64,000 bases of DNA from DMER64 sp041652255 (GTDB lineage: Bacteria > Bacteroidota > Bacteroidia > Bacteroidales > UBA932), in the NCBI GenBank assembly GCA_041652255.1, contig JBAZHT010000001.1:76085-140084 (forward strand), written 5' to 3'. The translations under genes and the position numbers were made by a program. Below are positions 1 to 9,681 of the stretch, piece after piece. The notes below the pieces were generated by a model. That model did not search any database. It was given only the letters and a program-made list of their open reading frames with translations, and was not told the origin of the DNA. Positions within the stretch are counted from its first letter, which is position 1; each line of letters opens with the position of its first letter.

Positions 1-1639
1 TATTTCAGTTACCATTCGTGAGAACGAGATCTCGGTCCGTGATTACGGAAGGGGTATTCCTTTCGGAAAAGTAATTGACGCCGCCAACAAAATGAATACC
101 GGCGCAAAATACGACAACAAATCCTTTCAAAAAGCCGTAGGACTTAACGGGGTGGGACTGAAAGCAGTAAATGCGACATCCACCATGTTCTACATTGAAT
201 CCTTCCGGGAAGGAAATAGTCGTTTCGGCAGGTTTTCAAAAGGCGTTTTGCTGGATGAAGGGACCACCCGGACTGACGAGAAAGACGGGACGCTGGTCAC
301 ATTCACCCCCGACCCTGCATTGTTTCCCAATTACACCATCAATACGGAATTCGTACAGGAAATGATGCGGCATTATGCTTACCTGAACAAAGGGTTGAAA
401 ATGCAGCTCAACGGAAATGAATACGTTTCCAAAAACGGATTGCTGGACCTTGTCCTGGAAAGCATGGCCGAAGAAACGCTTTACCCCCCCATTCATCTGA
501 CAGGTCAGGATATAGAAATGGTCATTACCCATGCCAACGAAACCGGAGAAAGCATCATGTCGTTTGCCAACGGGCAGAACACTTCTCAGGGAGGCACCCA
601 CCTGTCGGTGTTCCGGGAGGCAGTGGCTCGCACTATAAAAGAATTTTATAAAAAGGATTTTGAACCCTCCGATATCAGGCAATCCATAGTAGGGGCTATC
701 AGCATTCGCCTGATAGAACCCAAGTTCGCAAACCAGACGAAAACCATTCTTGATTCCAGGGACATGGGTCCCGACGGCCCTACCCTGCGCAGTTTCATTA
801 GTGATTTCGTGAAAGAACACCTGGATAACTACCTGCACAAGAATCCGGAAACGGCAGATATCCTGCTGAAAAAGATCATTGAAAACGAAAAAGAAAGAAA
901 AGCCGTTGGTGCAGTCCGTAAAAAAGCCAAGGAAAATGCCCGAAAGATCAGCCTGCACAACCGCAAGCTTCGTGACTGCCGTATCCATTTTACCGACAAG
1001 AGCGACAAGGCCGAACAAACCATGCTGTTCATAACGGAAGGAGACTCTGCCAGCGGATCCATAACAAAAAGCAGAAATCCAAACATCCAGGCGGTTTTCA
1101 GCCTTAGGGGAAAACCCGAGAATACATACGGCATGAACAAGCAGGTAGTCTATACAAATGAAGAGTTCAACCTGTTGCAGGCTGCCCTGAATATTGAAGA
1201 AGACCTGGACAACCTGCGTTACAATAAAATCATCATAGCTACCGATGCAGACCCGGACGGGATGCATATCCGCATGTTGTTGTTAAGCTTTTTCCTGCAA
1301 TTCTTCCCGGAACTGGTACGGCACGGACACATATACATATTGCAAACACCTCTGTTCCGTGTCAGGAATAAGAAAGAAACCCGGTATTGTTATTCGGAAC
1401 CGGAAAGAGAGAAAGCCGTGCTGGATCTGGGACCGGATCCCGAGATCACTCGTTTTAAAGGCCTGGGTGAGATCTCTCCCGACGAATTTAAAGAATTTAT
1501 AGGAGAGAACATCCGCCTTGATATGGTCCGGCTGGATAAGGACGACAGGCTCCCGGAACTTCTGAGGTTTTATATGGGCGAGAACTCTCCACAGCGCAGA
1601 GAATTCATAGTCAGTAACTTAAGGATAGTGGGGGATTAA
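1..1639 (+). CDS. parE: DNA topoisomerase IV subunit B (ParE), 5' end outside the window
   Basis: ATPase subunit of topoisomerase IV, which with ParC decatenates and relaxes DNA. The reading frame is open from base 2, so the true start lies upstream and about 545 C-terminal residues are visible. The GHKL ATPase motif DYGRGIP lies at 41-61 and a G-rich lid reading GLNGVG follows. The TOPRIM metal-binding motifs are EGDSASGS (from 1037) and DADPDG (1244-1261); most type IIA B subunits have DADVDG, so a Pro replaces the Val. The C-terminal segment RFKGLGE is also present. It is followed after 3 bp by parC, which distinguishes it from gyrB by context. Assignment to ParE rather than GyrB is an inference from this pairing. 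Confidence 0.93.
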   Translation, partial: ISVTIRENEISVRDYGRGIPFGKVIDAANKMNTGAKYDNKSFQKAVGLNGVGLKAVNATSTMFYIESFREGNSRFGRFSKGVLLDEGTTRTDEKDGTLVTFTPDPALFPNYTINTEFVQEMMRHYAYLNKGLKMQLNGNEYVSKNGLLDLVLESMAEETLYPPIHLTGQDIEMVITHANETGESIMSFANGQNTSQGGTHLSVFREAVARTIKEFYKKDFEPSDIRQSIVGAISIRLIEPKFANQTKTILDSRDMGPDGPTLRSFISDFVKEHLDNYLHKNPETADILLKKIIENEKERKAVGAVRKKAKENARKISLHNRKLRDCRIHFTDKSDKAEQTMLFITEGDSASGSITKSRNPNIQAVFSLRGKPENTYGMNKQVVYTNEEFNLLQAALNIEEDLDNLRYNKIIIATDADPDGMHIRMLLLSFFLQFFPELVRHGHIYILQTPLFRVRNKKETRYCYSEPEREKAVLDLGPDPEITRFKGLGEISPDEFKEFIGENIRLDMVRLDKDDRLPELLRFYMGENSPQRREFIVSNLRIVGD

Positions 1640-1642
1640 GCC

Positions 1643-4315
1643 ATGATGAGTGAAGAGCAATTAAAGTATTTACATATCCTGAGTGAAGAAGGGGATAAAA
1701 AATACCGCTTAACCGGTATGTTCAAAGACTGGTTCCTGGAATACTCTTCCTATGTAATCCTGGAACGGGCCGTACCCCACATCACCGACGGGCTGAAACC
1801 CGTTCAGCGCCGTATCCTGCACTCCATGAAAAGAATGGAAGACGGGCGTTACAATAAAGTAGCCAATATCATAGGACACACCATGCAATTCCACCCCCAT
1901 GGAGATGCCTCCATTGGGGATGCACTGGTACAACTGGGACAAAAAGATCTTTTAGTAGATACACAGGGGAACTGGGGGAATGTCCTTACGGGGGATTCCG
2001 CTGCAGCTCCGCGATACATAGAAGCCCGACTGAGCAAATTTGCCCAGGAAGTGGTATTCAATCCCAAAACAACGGTCTGGGTACCTTCCTACGACGGCAG
2101 GAACCAGGAGCCCGAATCGTTGCCGGTTAAATTCCCCCTTTTACTGGCCCAGGGAGCCGAAGGCATAGCCGTTGGACTGGCCACGCGCATACTCCCTCAC
2201 AATTTCAATGAATTACTGGATGCTTCAGTAGCACATCTTAAAGGTGAATCATTTACCTTGTATCCCGATTTCCTTACAGGCGGTCTTATAGATTGCAGTA
2301 ACTACAACGGAGGTATTGGCGGTAAAATAAGCCGTGTGAAGGTGAGGGCCCGGATCATCAAAATTGACAAGAAAACCCTGGCTATCACGGAAATTCCTTA
2401 CGGACAAACGACCGAAAGTCTTATCCGTTCCATAATAACGGCCAATGACAAGGGGAAGATCCGTATCCGTAAAATTGATGACAATACGGCAGCACAGGTA
2501 GAGATTCTGATCCACCTGGCCAACGATGTCTCCCCCGATAAAACCATTGACGCCCTGTACGCTTTCACAAAATGCGAAGTGTCGGTGTCTCCGGACGCCT
2601 GCGTCATCATGGACGGAAAACCGTTCGTCATAAGTGTGGAAGATATGCTGCGTTACAGCACGGACCGTTCCCGGAATCTTTTAAAAGCCGAGTTGGAGAT
2701 ACGCATGGCCGAGTTGGAGGAAGACTGGCATTTCTCTTCCCTGGAAAAAATATTCTTCCAGGAAAAAGTCTACCGGGTTTTGGAAAACGATGCCCGCACG
2801 TGGGAAAAGCAATTGCAGGATGTGGAAACCGAAATGCTCCTTTACAAGGACCGTTTGCGCAGGCCCGTCACATCTGCAGAAATACGGAAACTGGTAGAAA
2901 AGCCTGTGCGAAAAATATCCCGTTTTGACATAAAAAAAGCCGAAGAACATATCAAATCCCTGGACCTGGAAATGGCCCGGGTACGACACAACCTGGAACA
3001 CCTGACCCAATACGCAATAGATTATTTTGAAAGCCTTAAGAAAAAATACGGCAGCCGTTTCCCCCGCAAGACAGAGATCTGTGATTTTGAAACCATAGAA
3101 GCTTCCAAGGTGATCCTGGCCAACTGCAAGCTTTATGTCAACAGTGAATCCGGGTTTGTGGGAACCGACATGAAAAAGGACGAAAAAGCCGTGTATGTTT
3201 GTGATTGTTCGAACCTGGACGAAGTCATCGTGTTTTTGAAAGACGGTACATATTCGGTAAGAAAAGTTGCTGAAAAGGTCTACTTCGGGAAAGACATTAT
3301 CTACACGGGGATATTCAGGAAAAAAGACACGCGCACGGTGTACAACGTAGCCTACCGGGACGGCAAGAACGGGAAAGTGTTCGTAAAACGCTTTTCCGTA
3401 AACAGCATTACCCGGGACAAAGAATACGACCTGACCCAGGGGAAACCCGGATCGCAGGTCCTATGGTTCTCTGCCAATCCCAACGGTGAGGTCGAAACCA
3501 TAAAGCTATATCTGAAAGCACGACCCAAACTCAAGAAACTTATATTTGAATACTCATTTCTGGATCTGGCTGTTAAAGGACGTAACAGCCGGGGAAATAT
3601 TCTAAGTCGCTATGCGGTTCAGAAAATTACGCTCAAGGACAAGGGCGTTGCGACAATGGGTGGCCGGAAAATATGGTTCGACACAGATATTCAAAGACTC
3701 AACGTTGACGGCAGAGGCCTTTACCTGGGCGAATTCCTTGCCAATGAAAGTCTTTTGGCCGTAAACCGGAACGGTTCGTTCTACACCACCAATTTTGATC
3801 TGAGCAACCGTTATCAGCAGGAGATCCGGCTGATAGAAAAACTGGACCCCGGGAAAATATTTACGGCAATATATTACGACGGGCTTTCAGGATATTTTTA
3901 CCTGAAACGCTTCCGTTTTGAAGTTTCTGACAATTTGCTCCAGTCATTTGTCAGTGATTCAGAAGGCTCTTACCTGGTTGATATTTCCCAGGATGCTTTT
4001 CCCAGGATACAGATCACTTTTGCCGGAAAACACGCCAAAAGACCGGCCGAGATCATTGATGCCGTTGAATTTATAACCGATAAAAGCTTCCGCGCCAAAG
4101 GCAAACGCATTACCACCTTTGAAGTGGACAAGATCGAATTCATTGAACCGGGTCCCGATCCCGCTGAATCCGGCAATAACGAAAAAAAAGACGACCTGGA
4201 TTTTGAATTGGAAGGACCCGTTTCACAGGGTAAAACACCGCCGGCTCCGGTTGCAGGAGACAAACCCCCTTTCAATTTCAACGATGAGGATGCCTATCAA
4301 ATGACATTGCTGTAA
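1643..4315 (+). CDS. parC: DNA topoisomerase IV subunit A (ParC)
   Basis: Breakage-reunion subunit of topoisomerase IV, 890 residues. The winged-helix region carries the catalytic tyrosine Y125 in the context PRYIEARL, preceded by the HPHGD segment at 84-88. The N-terminal half continues through the tower domain and coiled coil (LEHLTQYAIDYFESLKKKYG), and the C-terminal half is a beta-pinwheel-like region ending in an acidic, proline-rich tail. The position equivalent to quinolone-contacting Ser80 of E. coli ParC is Ala89, and Glu84 corresponds to Asp93. Two adjacent ATGs (1643 and 1646) could both serve as start. It lies 3 bp after parE and 11 bp before aroK, so the three genes are probably cotranscribed. 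Confidence 0.95.
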   Translation: MMSEEQLKYLHILSEEGDKKYRLTGMFKDWFLEYSSYVILERAVPHITDGLKPVQRRILHSMKRMEDGRYNKVANIIGHTMQFHPHGDASIGDALVQLGQKDLLVDTQGNWGNVLTGDSAAAPRYIEARLSKFAQEVVFNPKTTVWVPSYDGRNQEPESLPVKFPLLLAQGAEGIAVGLATRILPHNFNELLDASVAHLKGESFTLYPDFLTGGLIDCSNYNGGIGGKISRVKVRARIIKIDKKTLAITEIPYGQTTESLIRSIITANDKGKIRIRKIDDNTAAQVEILIHLANDVSPDKTIDALYAFTKCEVSVSPDACVIMDGKPFVISVEDMLRYSTDRSRNLLKAELEIRMAELEEDWHFSSLEKIFFQEKVYRVLENDARTWEKQLQDVETEMLLYKDRLRRPVTSAEIRKLVEKPVRKISRFDIKKAEEHIKSLDLEMARVRHNLEHLTQYAIDYFESLKKKYGSRFPRKTEICDFETIEASKVILANCKLYVNSESGFVGTDMKKDEKAVYVCDCSNLDEVIVFLKDGTYSVRKVAEKVYFGKDIIYTGIFRKKDTRTVYNVAYRDGKNGKVFVKRFSVNSITRDKEYDLTQGKPGSQVLWFSANPNGEVETIKLYLKARPKLKKLIFEYSFLDLAVKGRNSRGNILSRYAVQKITLKDKGVATMGGRKIWFDTDIQRLNVDGRGLYLGEFLANESLLAVNRNGSFYTTNFDLSNRYQQEIRLIEKLDPGKIFTAIYYDGLSGYFYLKRFRFEVSDNLLQSFVSDSEGSYLVDISQDAFPRIQITFAGKHAKRPAEIIDAVEFITDKSFRAKGKRITTFEVDKIEFIEPGPDPAESGNNEKKDDLDFELEGPVSQGKTPPAPVAGDKPPFNFNDEDAYQMTLL

Positions 4316-4326
4316 ATCCATAACCT

Positions 4327-4785
4327 ATGCATCTTGTTTTCTATATTGGTTTTATGGGAAGTGGGAAAACCACCCTGGGAGCGCGCCATGCACAGGAAAA
4401 AAATGCTTGTTTTGTGGACATGGATCAGGTTATCCTTGACAAAACGGGGATCAGTCCCCGCGACATTCTTGGCCTGAAGGGAGAAAAGGCTTTCCGGAAA
4501 ATTGAAAGAGACACCCTTCATGGTATAGTACGGAACTGGTATGATTCCGGAAAACCGGCAACCATAGTGGCCTGCGGAGGAGGAACACCGTGTTTCCATG
4601 ACAACCTGGATTTTATGAAAACCCACGGGCATGTGGTATTTATAGATACTCCGCTGGAAATTATCCTTAAAAGACTTTCCGGCGAACCTGAAAGATGGCC
4701 GTTGTTACAAAATGCAGACGCAACAAAGCTTTACAACTCGCGCATTGAATGGTACAAAAAAGCTGATGAGAGGGTCGTTCCTTAG
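4327..4785 (+). CDS. aroK: Shikimate kinase
   Basis: Phosphorylates shikimate to shikimate-3-phosphate with ATP in the chorismate pathway. The 152-residue protein has a Walker A loop GFMGSGKTT at 8-16, the shikimate-binding VDMD at 30-33, FRKIE at 56-60, the glycine-rich CGGGTP near 79-84 and a RWPLL lid arginine. It stops about 20 residues sooner than typical shikimate kinases (170-175 aa), just after the EWYKKADERV segment, so the last helix is short. Its TAG stop (4783-4785) overlaps the recJ TAA on the other strand. A second pathway gene, aroE, sits about 4 kb downstream in a different operon. Confidence 0.93.
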   Translation: MHLVFYIGFMGSGKTTLGARHAQEKNACFVDMDQVILDKTGISPRDILGLKGEKAFRKIERDTLHGIVRNWYDSGKPATIVACGGGTPCFHDNLDFMKTHGHVVFIDTPLEIILKRLSGEPERWPLLQNADATKLYNSRIEWYKKADERVVP

Positions 4786-6515
4786 ACGATAACGTCCCGG
4801 GCTTTGATATCTTTTATACGCAACTGAATGTTGGCTATACCCCGGTAATAATTTTCGGCCACCGAATAGCAGACATCCACGGGATTCCCGTTATGCATGT
4901 GATCAAAATGCAGGCTTTGGTTAAAAGCTATCGCTGATATGGGACGGTAAGGCTCTTCTTCCTGGATCAATTCCAGTTTCAAGTGACCCGAATCAGATCC
5001 CACCAGGCGTCCGTTTCCGTTATCGTATACGTTTTCGGTCACAAATACAGGGGACAGGTTCCCGGGACCAAAAGGCTGGAATTGTTTCAGCAGTCTGAAG
5101 AATTTGGGTGTTATTTGCTTGAAGTCCAGATACGTATCAATATTCACCAGAGGAGTAAGCATTTCATCGGTCACTTTTTCCGCTACCAGGGACTCAAACC
5201 GGCGGCAGAATTCCTGGTAATGCTTTTCGCTCATGGTCAGTCCGGCCGCATACATATGACCGCCGAAATTTTCCAGCAGATCACTGCAGCTTTCTATGGC
5301 TTCATAAAGATCAAATCCGGGAATGCTTCTGGCAGATCCCGTTATAAATCCGTTTGACCGTGTGAGCACGATGGTGGGACGGTAGTAATTTTCAACCAGA
5401 CGTGAAGCAACAATACCCACAACCCCTTTATGCCATATGGGGTTGTAGACCACCGTGGATTTTTTGTTCTCAAGACCGGGCATGTCCCGGACCATAGCCA
5501 ATGCCTCCTGGGTGATCTTCCTGTCTATGTTCTTTCTGTCGTCGTTGTGATCGTTAATGGTATGACCGATTTGGGATGCATCATCATCTGTGCGGGAAAT
5601 GAGCAGATCAACGGCCATTTTTCCGGATTCCATACGGCCGGCAGCATTGATGCGCGGACCTATCTTAAAGACAATGTCGTCTATGGTTATCTGGTGTTTT
5701 TCAAGCCCTGCAAGTTTGATAATGGATAGCAATCCTTTGCGGGGCGCCTCGTTCAGTTGTTTCAGTCCGTAATGGGCCAGAATGCGGTTCTCGCCGGTTA
5801 TGGATACCAGGTCAGAAGCTATACTTACAACCAAAAGGTCCAGGAACGGATACAGTTCAGTCAGGGGAATGTTCTTACGAATGCAATAGGCCTGCATGAG
5901 CTTAAACCCTACTCCGCAACCGCTTAGTTCATCAAAAGGATAATGGCAATCCAGCCTTTTGGGATCCAGTACGGCAGAAGCCTGGGGCAATTCTTCGGCA
6001 GGCAGGTGATGATCACAAATTATAAAATCTATACCCTTCTGCCTGGCATATTCTACTTTATCGTTTGCTTTGATCCCGCAGTCCAGAGCAATGATGAGGG
6101 TACAACCTTCTTCCGTAGCTGCATCTATGCCTATACGTGATATGCCGTACCCTTCCGTGTAACGGTCGGGAATGTAGTATGAAACCATTGGCGTTTCTTT
6201 ACGCAGGAAAGAATAAACCAGTGCCACGGCAGTAGTCCCGTCCACATCGTAATCTCCGTATACCAATATTTTTTCACTTTCCCGAATAGCCCTGTCAAGC
6301 CTTTTGACCGCCTTGTCCATATCTTTCATCAGGTAAGGGTCATGAAGATCTTCCAGTTGGGGACGAAAAAAGGTTTTTGCTTGTGAGAGTGATTTAATAT
6401 TCCTTTGAACCAAAAGGTTAGCCAGGGCCTGATCTACTCCCAGATCGGAGGCCAGCTGCCTTACCAGAGCCGGGTTCCCGGGCTCTTTAACAATCCATTT
6501 TTTGTCCAAAGCCAT
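4782..6515 (-). CDS. recJ: Single-stranded-DNA-specific exonuclease RecJ
   Basis: 5'-3' single-strand DNA exonuclease of recombination and repair, 577 residues, of the DHH phosphoesterase superfamily. Visible motifs are DYDVDG at 88-93, ALDCG near 143-147 and CDHH at 167-170, followed by DELSGCGVGFKL and the DHHA1-domain signature GPRINAAGRMESG. All metal-ligand motifs are present, so the enzyme should be active. The ATG at 6515 is supported by a -7 promoter element at 6526-6533 that would start transcription only about 4 bases upstream. The gene is divergent from lysS and convergent with aroK, whose stop codon it overlaps. Confidence 0.95.
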   Translation of the reverse strand: MALDKKWIVKEPGNPALVRQLASDLGVDQALANLLVQRNIKSLSQAKTFFRPQLEDLHDPYLMKDMDKAVKRLDRAIRESEKILVYGDYDVDGTTAVALVYSFLRKETPMVSYYIPDRYTEGYGISRIGIDAATEEGCTLIIALDCGIKANDKVEYARQKGIDFIICDHHLPAEELPQASAVLDPKRLDCHYPFDELSGCGVGFKLMQAYCIRKNIPLTELYPFLDLLVVSIASDLVSITGENRILAHYGLKQLNEAPRKGLLSIIKLAGLEKHQITIDDIVFKIGPRINAAGRMESGKMAVDLLISRTDDDASQIGHTINDHNDDRKNIDRKITQEALAMVRDMPGLENKKSTVVYNPIWHKGVVGIVASRLVENYYRPTIVLTRSNGFITGSARSIPGFDLYEAIESCSDLLENFGGHMYAAGLTMSEKHYQEFCRRFESLVAEKVTDEMLTPLVNIDTYLDFKQITPKFFRLLKQFQPFGPGNLSPVFVTENVYDNGNGRLVGSDSGHLKLELIQEEEPYRPISAIAFNQSLHFDHMHNGNPVDVCYSVAENYYRGIANIQLRIKDIKARDVIV

Positions 6516-6525
6516 ATTAATCCTG

Positions 6526-6533
6526 CAAAGGTA
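6526..6533 (-). promoter_or_regulatory. -7 promoter element for recJ
   Basis: Minus-strand TACCTTTG matches the Bacteroidota -7 consensus TAnnTTTG. Transcription should begin 6-7 bases downstream, around 6519, leaving a leader of only about 4 nt before the recJ ATG at 6515. No good -33 TTTG is seen at 19-nt spacing. Confidence 0.6.
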
Positions 6534-6566
6534 AGAATATAATCCTTATGCGTGTAAAAAAATGCT

Positions 6567-6574
6567 TACTTTTG
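6567..6574 (+). promoter_or_regulatory. -7 promoter element for lysS
   Basis: TACTTTTG matches TAnnTTTG. Expected start is near 6581, giving about a 16-nt leader to the lysS ATG at 6597. It therefore excludes the upstream in-frame TTG at 6579 as the start codon. Confidence 0.65.
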
Positions 6575-6596
6575 CAGGTTGATAAAATCAAATTCT

Positions 6597-8105
6597 ATGG
6601 AGAATCCTCATATCAGTGAACAAGAACAGATCCGTCGTCAGGCATTGCAAGAACTGGAAAAGCTGGGTGTTGATCCTTATCCCGCAGCCGAGTATCCGGT
6701 AGATACCACGGCCCTGGAAATTCTTTCCGGCTATGATGATGAAAAGGGAAATTTTCAGGAGGTAACACTGGCTGGAAGGATTATGAGCCGCAGGATCATG
6801 GGAGCCGCCTCTTTTATGGTTATTCAGGATCATAGCGGACGTATCCAGGTCTATCTGAAAAGAGATGACATATGTCCGGGCGAAGACAAATCTTTATACA
6901 ACACCGTTTTTAAAAAATTGCTGGATATAGGTGATATTGTGGGAATTAAAGGATTTGCCTTTGTTACCAAAACAGGAGAAATATCGGTCCATGCCAAAGA
7001 ACTGGTTCTGTTGAGCAAATCCCTGAGGGTACTGCCTATCGTTAAGGAAAAGGAAGGCCGGCTTTACGATGCTTTTACCGATCCCGAACAACGGTATCGC
7101 ATGCGTTACGTGGACCTGATCGTGAATCCGGAAGTAAGGGAAACCTTTATGAAAAGAACAAAGATGGTCAATGTGATGCGGGAATTCTTTAACAGCCATG
7201 GTTACCTGGAGGTGGAAACCCCCATATTGCAACCGATCCCCGGAGGAGCCAACGCACGTCCATTTGTGACACATCACAACGCACTTGATATTCCTCTGTA
7301 CATGAGGATCGCCAATGAACTGTACCTGAAAAAACTGATCGTTGGAGGATTTCCCGGTGTCTATGAATTTTCAAAAGATTTCCGGAACGAAGGGATGGAC
7401 CGTACTCACAATCCGGAATTTACCGTTTTGGAAATCTACGTAGCTTATAAAGATTATTTCTGGATGATGGATTTTACTGAAAAATTAGTGGAAAAAGTCG
7501 CCCTGGAACTTCACGGGACCACTCAGGTAACTTTGGCAGACAGGGTCATAGACTGGAAAAGGCCTTTCCGAAGGGTTACCATGCTGGGAGCCATCAAGGA
7601 ATATGCGGAAGTGGATGTGTCTGACATGGATGAAGAAACACTCCGTAAAACATGCCGGGACCTGAACGTTTCCGTTACTCCTTCTATGGGAAAAGGCAAG
7701 CTGATCGATGCCATTTTTGGGGAATATTGTGAAAAACACCTTATCCAGCCTACTTTTGTTACCGATTATCCAAAAGCTACTTCACCACTTACAAAAAAAC
7801 ATCGTGAGGATCCCCGGCTGACAGAAAGATTTGAATTGTTTGTAAACGGAAAAGAACTGGCCAATGCCTATTCGGAACTGAATGATCCCCTGGATCAACT
7901 GGAACGGTTCAGGGATCAATTGAAACTCAAAGAAAAAGGGGACGATGAAGCCATGTTCATAGATCTGGACTTTATCCGGGCGCTGGAATTCGGCATGCCA
8001 CCCACCTCGGGAATGGGTATAGGCGTAGACCGTCTTTGCATGCTGATGACCGACTCGGCAAGCATCCAGGATGTGCTGTTCTTCCCGCAAATGCGACCGG
8101 AGTAA
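6597..8105 (+). CDS. lysS: Lysyl-tRNA synthetase (class II)
   Basis: Charges tRNA-Lys with lysine. The 502-residue protein has an N-terminal OB-fold anticodon-binding domain (about residues 50-160, with VTLAGRIMSRRIMG) and a class II catalytic core. Motif 2 reads FRNEGMDRTHNPEFT and motif 3 GMGIGVDRLCMLM. The start at 6597 (MENPHIS) is preferred over an in-frame TTG at 6579, because the -7 promoter box places the transcript start near 6581. It is followed after 2 bp by the RNA methyltransferase gene and 5 bp later by aroE, so it probably heads a lysS-methyltransferase-aroE transcript. Confidence 0.96.
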   Translation: MENPHISEQEQIRRQALQELEKLGVDPYPAAEYPVDTTALEILSGYDDEKGNFQEVTLAGRIMSRRIMGAASFMVIQDHSGRIQVYLKRDDICPGEDKSLYNTVFKKLLDIGDIVGIKGFAFVTKTGEISVHAKELVLLSKSLRVLPIVKEKEGRLYDAFTDPEQRYRMRYVDLIVNPEVRETFMKRTKMVNVMREFFNSHGYLEVETPILQPIPGGANARPFVTHHNALDIPLYMRIANELYLKKLIVGGFPGVYEFSKDFRNEGMDRTHNPEFTVLEIYVAYKDYFWMMDFTEKLVEKVALELHGTTQVTLADRVIDWKRPFRRVTMLGAIKEYAEVDVSDMDEETLRKTCRDLNVSVTPSMGKGKLIDAIFGEYCEKHLIQPTFVTDYPKATSPLTKKHREDPRLTERFELFVNGKELANAYSELNDPLDQLERFRDQLKLKEKGDDEAMFIDLDFIRALEFGMPPTSGMGIGVDRLCMLMTDSASIQDVLFFPQMRPE

Positions 8106-8107
8106 AA

Positions 8108-8893
8108 ATGATTTCCTCTGCTCATAATCCCAGGATAAGACAAATCCGTTTGCTGATGGAAAAATCCCGCGAGCGAAGGGAAGCAGGATTGTTTGTGATT
8201 GAAGGGGTACGCGAGCTGGAAATTGCACTGCAGAGCGGGTTTTCCATTCACAGTTTATATATCAGCCCTCCCGTTTTATCAGACCCGGACAAGGCGGCTT
8301 TCTTTACGGCTAAAGCTCCTGTGGTGGAAGAGATAGATCCCGCATTATATGAAAGACTGGCTTACCGGGGAAGAACGGAAGGGGTGCTGGCCCTGATGTA
8401 CAGCCGCTACCCGGCACTGACAGATATCATACTTTCCGATTCTCCCCTGATCATCGTTCTGGAATCTGTGGAGAAACCGGGAAACCTGGGTGCTATACTG
8501 CGAACGGCTGATGCCTGTGGAGCTGATGCCGTGCTGGTATGCGATCCCCTGACTGATCTTTACAATCCCAATACCATCAGGGCTTCCCTGGGTTGTTTGT
8601 TCAGCGTCCCCACACTGACCTGTTCTTCTGAAGAAGCTTACAGGTGGTTAATTGAAAACGACATACAGATAGTTGCTGCCAGCTGCCAGTCTTCCTTCTC
8701 CTACCATCTGCAGGACCTTTCCAAACCTACTGCCCTGGCCATGGGAACCGAAGACAAGGGGCTGAGTTCTTTTTGGAATGAACGTGCTCATTTGAAAGTC
8801 AACATCCCAATGAAAGGAAAGATCGATTCACTGAATGTTTCAGTGGCTGCTGCGGTACTTTGTTTTGAGGCCATCAGGCAGCGAAATACATAA
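8108..8893 (+). CDS. TrmH/SpoU-family RNA 2'-O-methyltransferase
   Basis: Predicted S-adenosylmethionine-dependent ribose methyltransferase of 261 residues acting on rRNA or tRNA. The N-terminal part (VIEGVRELEIALQSG) resembles the SpoU substrate-binding domain. The C-terminal SPOUT trefoil-knot domain carries motif 1 (EKPGNLGAILRTADACG), motif 2 (AMGTEDKGLS) and motif 3 (IPMKGKIDSLNVSVAAAV). The ATG at 8108 lies 2 bp after the lysS stop and fits the usual SpoU N-terminus; the frame is open further upstream inside lysS, which I do not count. The target nucleotide cannot be read from the sequence, so no gene symbol is given. Cotranscribed with lysS and aroE. Confidence 0.9.
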   Translation: MISSAHNPRIRQIRLLMEKSRERREAGLFVIEGVRELEIALQSGFSIHSLYISPPVLSDPDKAAFFTAKAPVVEEIDPALYERLAYRGRTEGVLALMYSRYPALTDIILSDSPLIIVLESVEKPGNLGAILRTADACGADAVLVCDPLTDLYNPNTIRASLGCLFSVPTLTCSSEEAYRWLIENDIQIVAASCQSSFSYHLQDLSKPTALAMGTEDKGLSSFWNERAHLKVNIPMKGKIDSLNVSVAAAVLCFEAIRQRNT

Positions 8894-8898
8894 AAAAT

Positions 8899-9636
8899 AT
8901 GGGACCTTTTGCCATATTGGGAAATCCTGTACGATCCAGCATGAGTCCCGCCCTTTTCCGGGTGGCTTACCCGCAATTGCCGGCGGATACATACAGAACA
9001 CTGGAAGTCCCCGATGCCATTACCGGATGGAAAGAGATGCAGCGTCTTTGCATGCAGGGAGTCAATGTAACCATGCCTTTTAAAGCAGATTTCATCCAAT
9101 TTGTTCAACAAACTGAACCTTCCGCCAGAGAGATCAATGCCACCAACCTGGTATACCTTAATAAAGGCAGCTGGACTGCTTGCAATACGGATGTGATGGG
9201 AGTGGTAAACAGTTTCATTGATTCCGGTACGGTCCTCAGCGGGAAGCACGTCCTTGTCATAGGTGCAGGCGGAGCGGGTCGCGCGGCTGCCCTGGGTATG
9301 GAACAGGCAGGTGCATTGGTGTACATGGCCAACCGGACTGTCAGGGAAGGGTTGTACCCGTTGACATCTGTCCCGGACCTGTTAAAACGTTGCTCCCTGG
9401 TGATCAACACCATCCCATGGGAACCGGGGAAGGCGGTTAAAACAGGGTTCACTTCCAGACATGTGATCCTGGATGCTTCCTATACAGAGGCTCCCCTGAA
9501 AGAGGCAGCATCCTTTTCAGGCTCGATTTATCTGAACGGGTACCACTGGCTTTATCACCAGGCAGTGGAAGGTTTTAGAATCATGACCGGTATGGAACCC
9601 CACAGAAAGGCTATGCGCAAACTTCTGGGTTTATAA
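8899..9636 (+). CDS. aroE: Shikimate dehydrogenase
   Basis: NADPH-dependent reduction of 3-dehydroshikimate to shikimate, 245 residues. The substrate-binding N-terminal domain shows SMS at 14-16 after GNPVRS, NVTMPFK at 56-62 with the catalytic Lys62, and NTD at 96-98. The Rossmann dinucleotide motif GAGGAGRA lies at 122-129 and an NR pair (ANRT) follows near 141. The usual AvNT segment reads INATN here. It starts 5 bp after the methyltransferase gene. At 245 residues it is shorter than E. coli AroE (272) but typical of Bacteroidota. Confidence 0.94.
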   Translation: MGPFAILGNPVRSSMSPALFRVAYPQLPADTYRTLEVPDAITGWKEMQRLCMQGVNVTMPFKADFIQFVQQTEPSAREINATNLVYLNKGSWTACNTDVMGVVNSFIDSGTVLSGKHVLVIGAGGAGRAAALGMEQAGALVYMANRTVREGLYPLTSVPDLLKRCSLVINTIPWEPGKAVKTGFTSRHVILDASYTEAPLKEAASFSGSIYLNGYHWLYHQAVEGFRIMTGMEPHRKAMRKLLGL

Positions 9637-9645
9637 AAAAGATCG

Positions 9646-9653
9646 TAACTTTA
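9646..9653 (+). promoter_or_regulatory. Possible weak -7 element for ssb
   Basis: TAACTTTA matches seven of the informative positions of TAnnTTTG except the final G, and lies 28 nt ahead of the ssb ATG in the short aroE-ssb gap. ssb could equally be read through from aroE. Confidence 0.3.
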
Positions 9654-9681
9654 CAAGAAATCACTCAAACCAATATATACG

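Noticed and set aside
236..1267. Long open frame antisense to parE
   Set aside because: It lies entirely inside parE and its translation has no family motifs; the GHKL and TOPRIM motifs of parE fix the coding strand.
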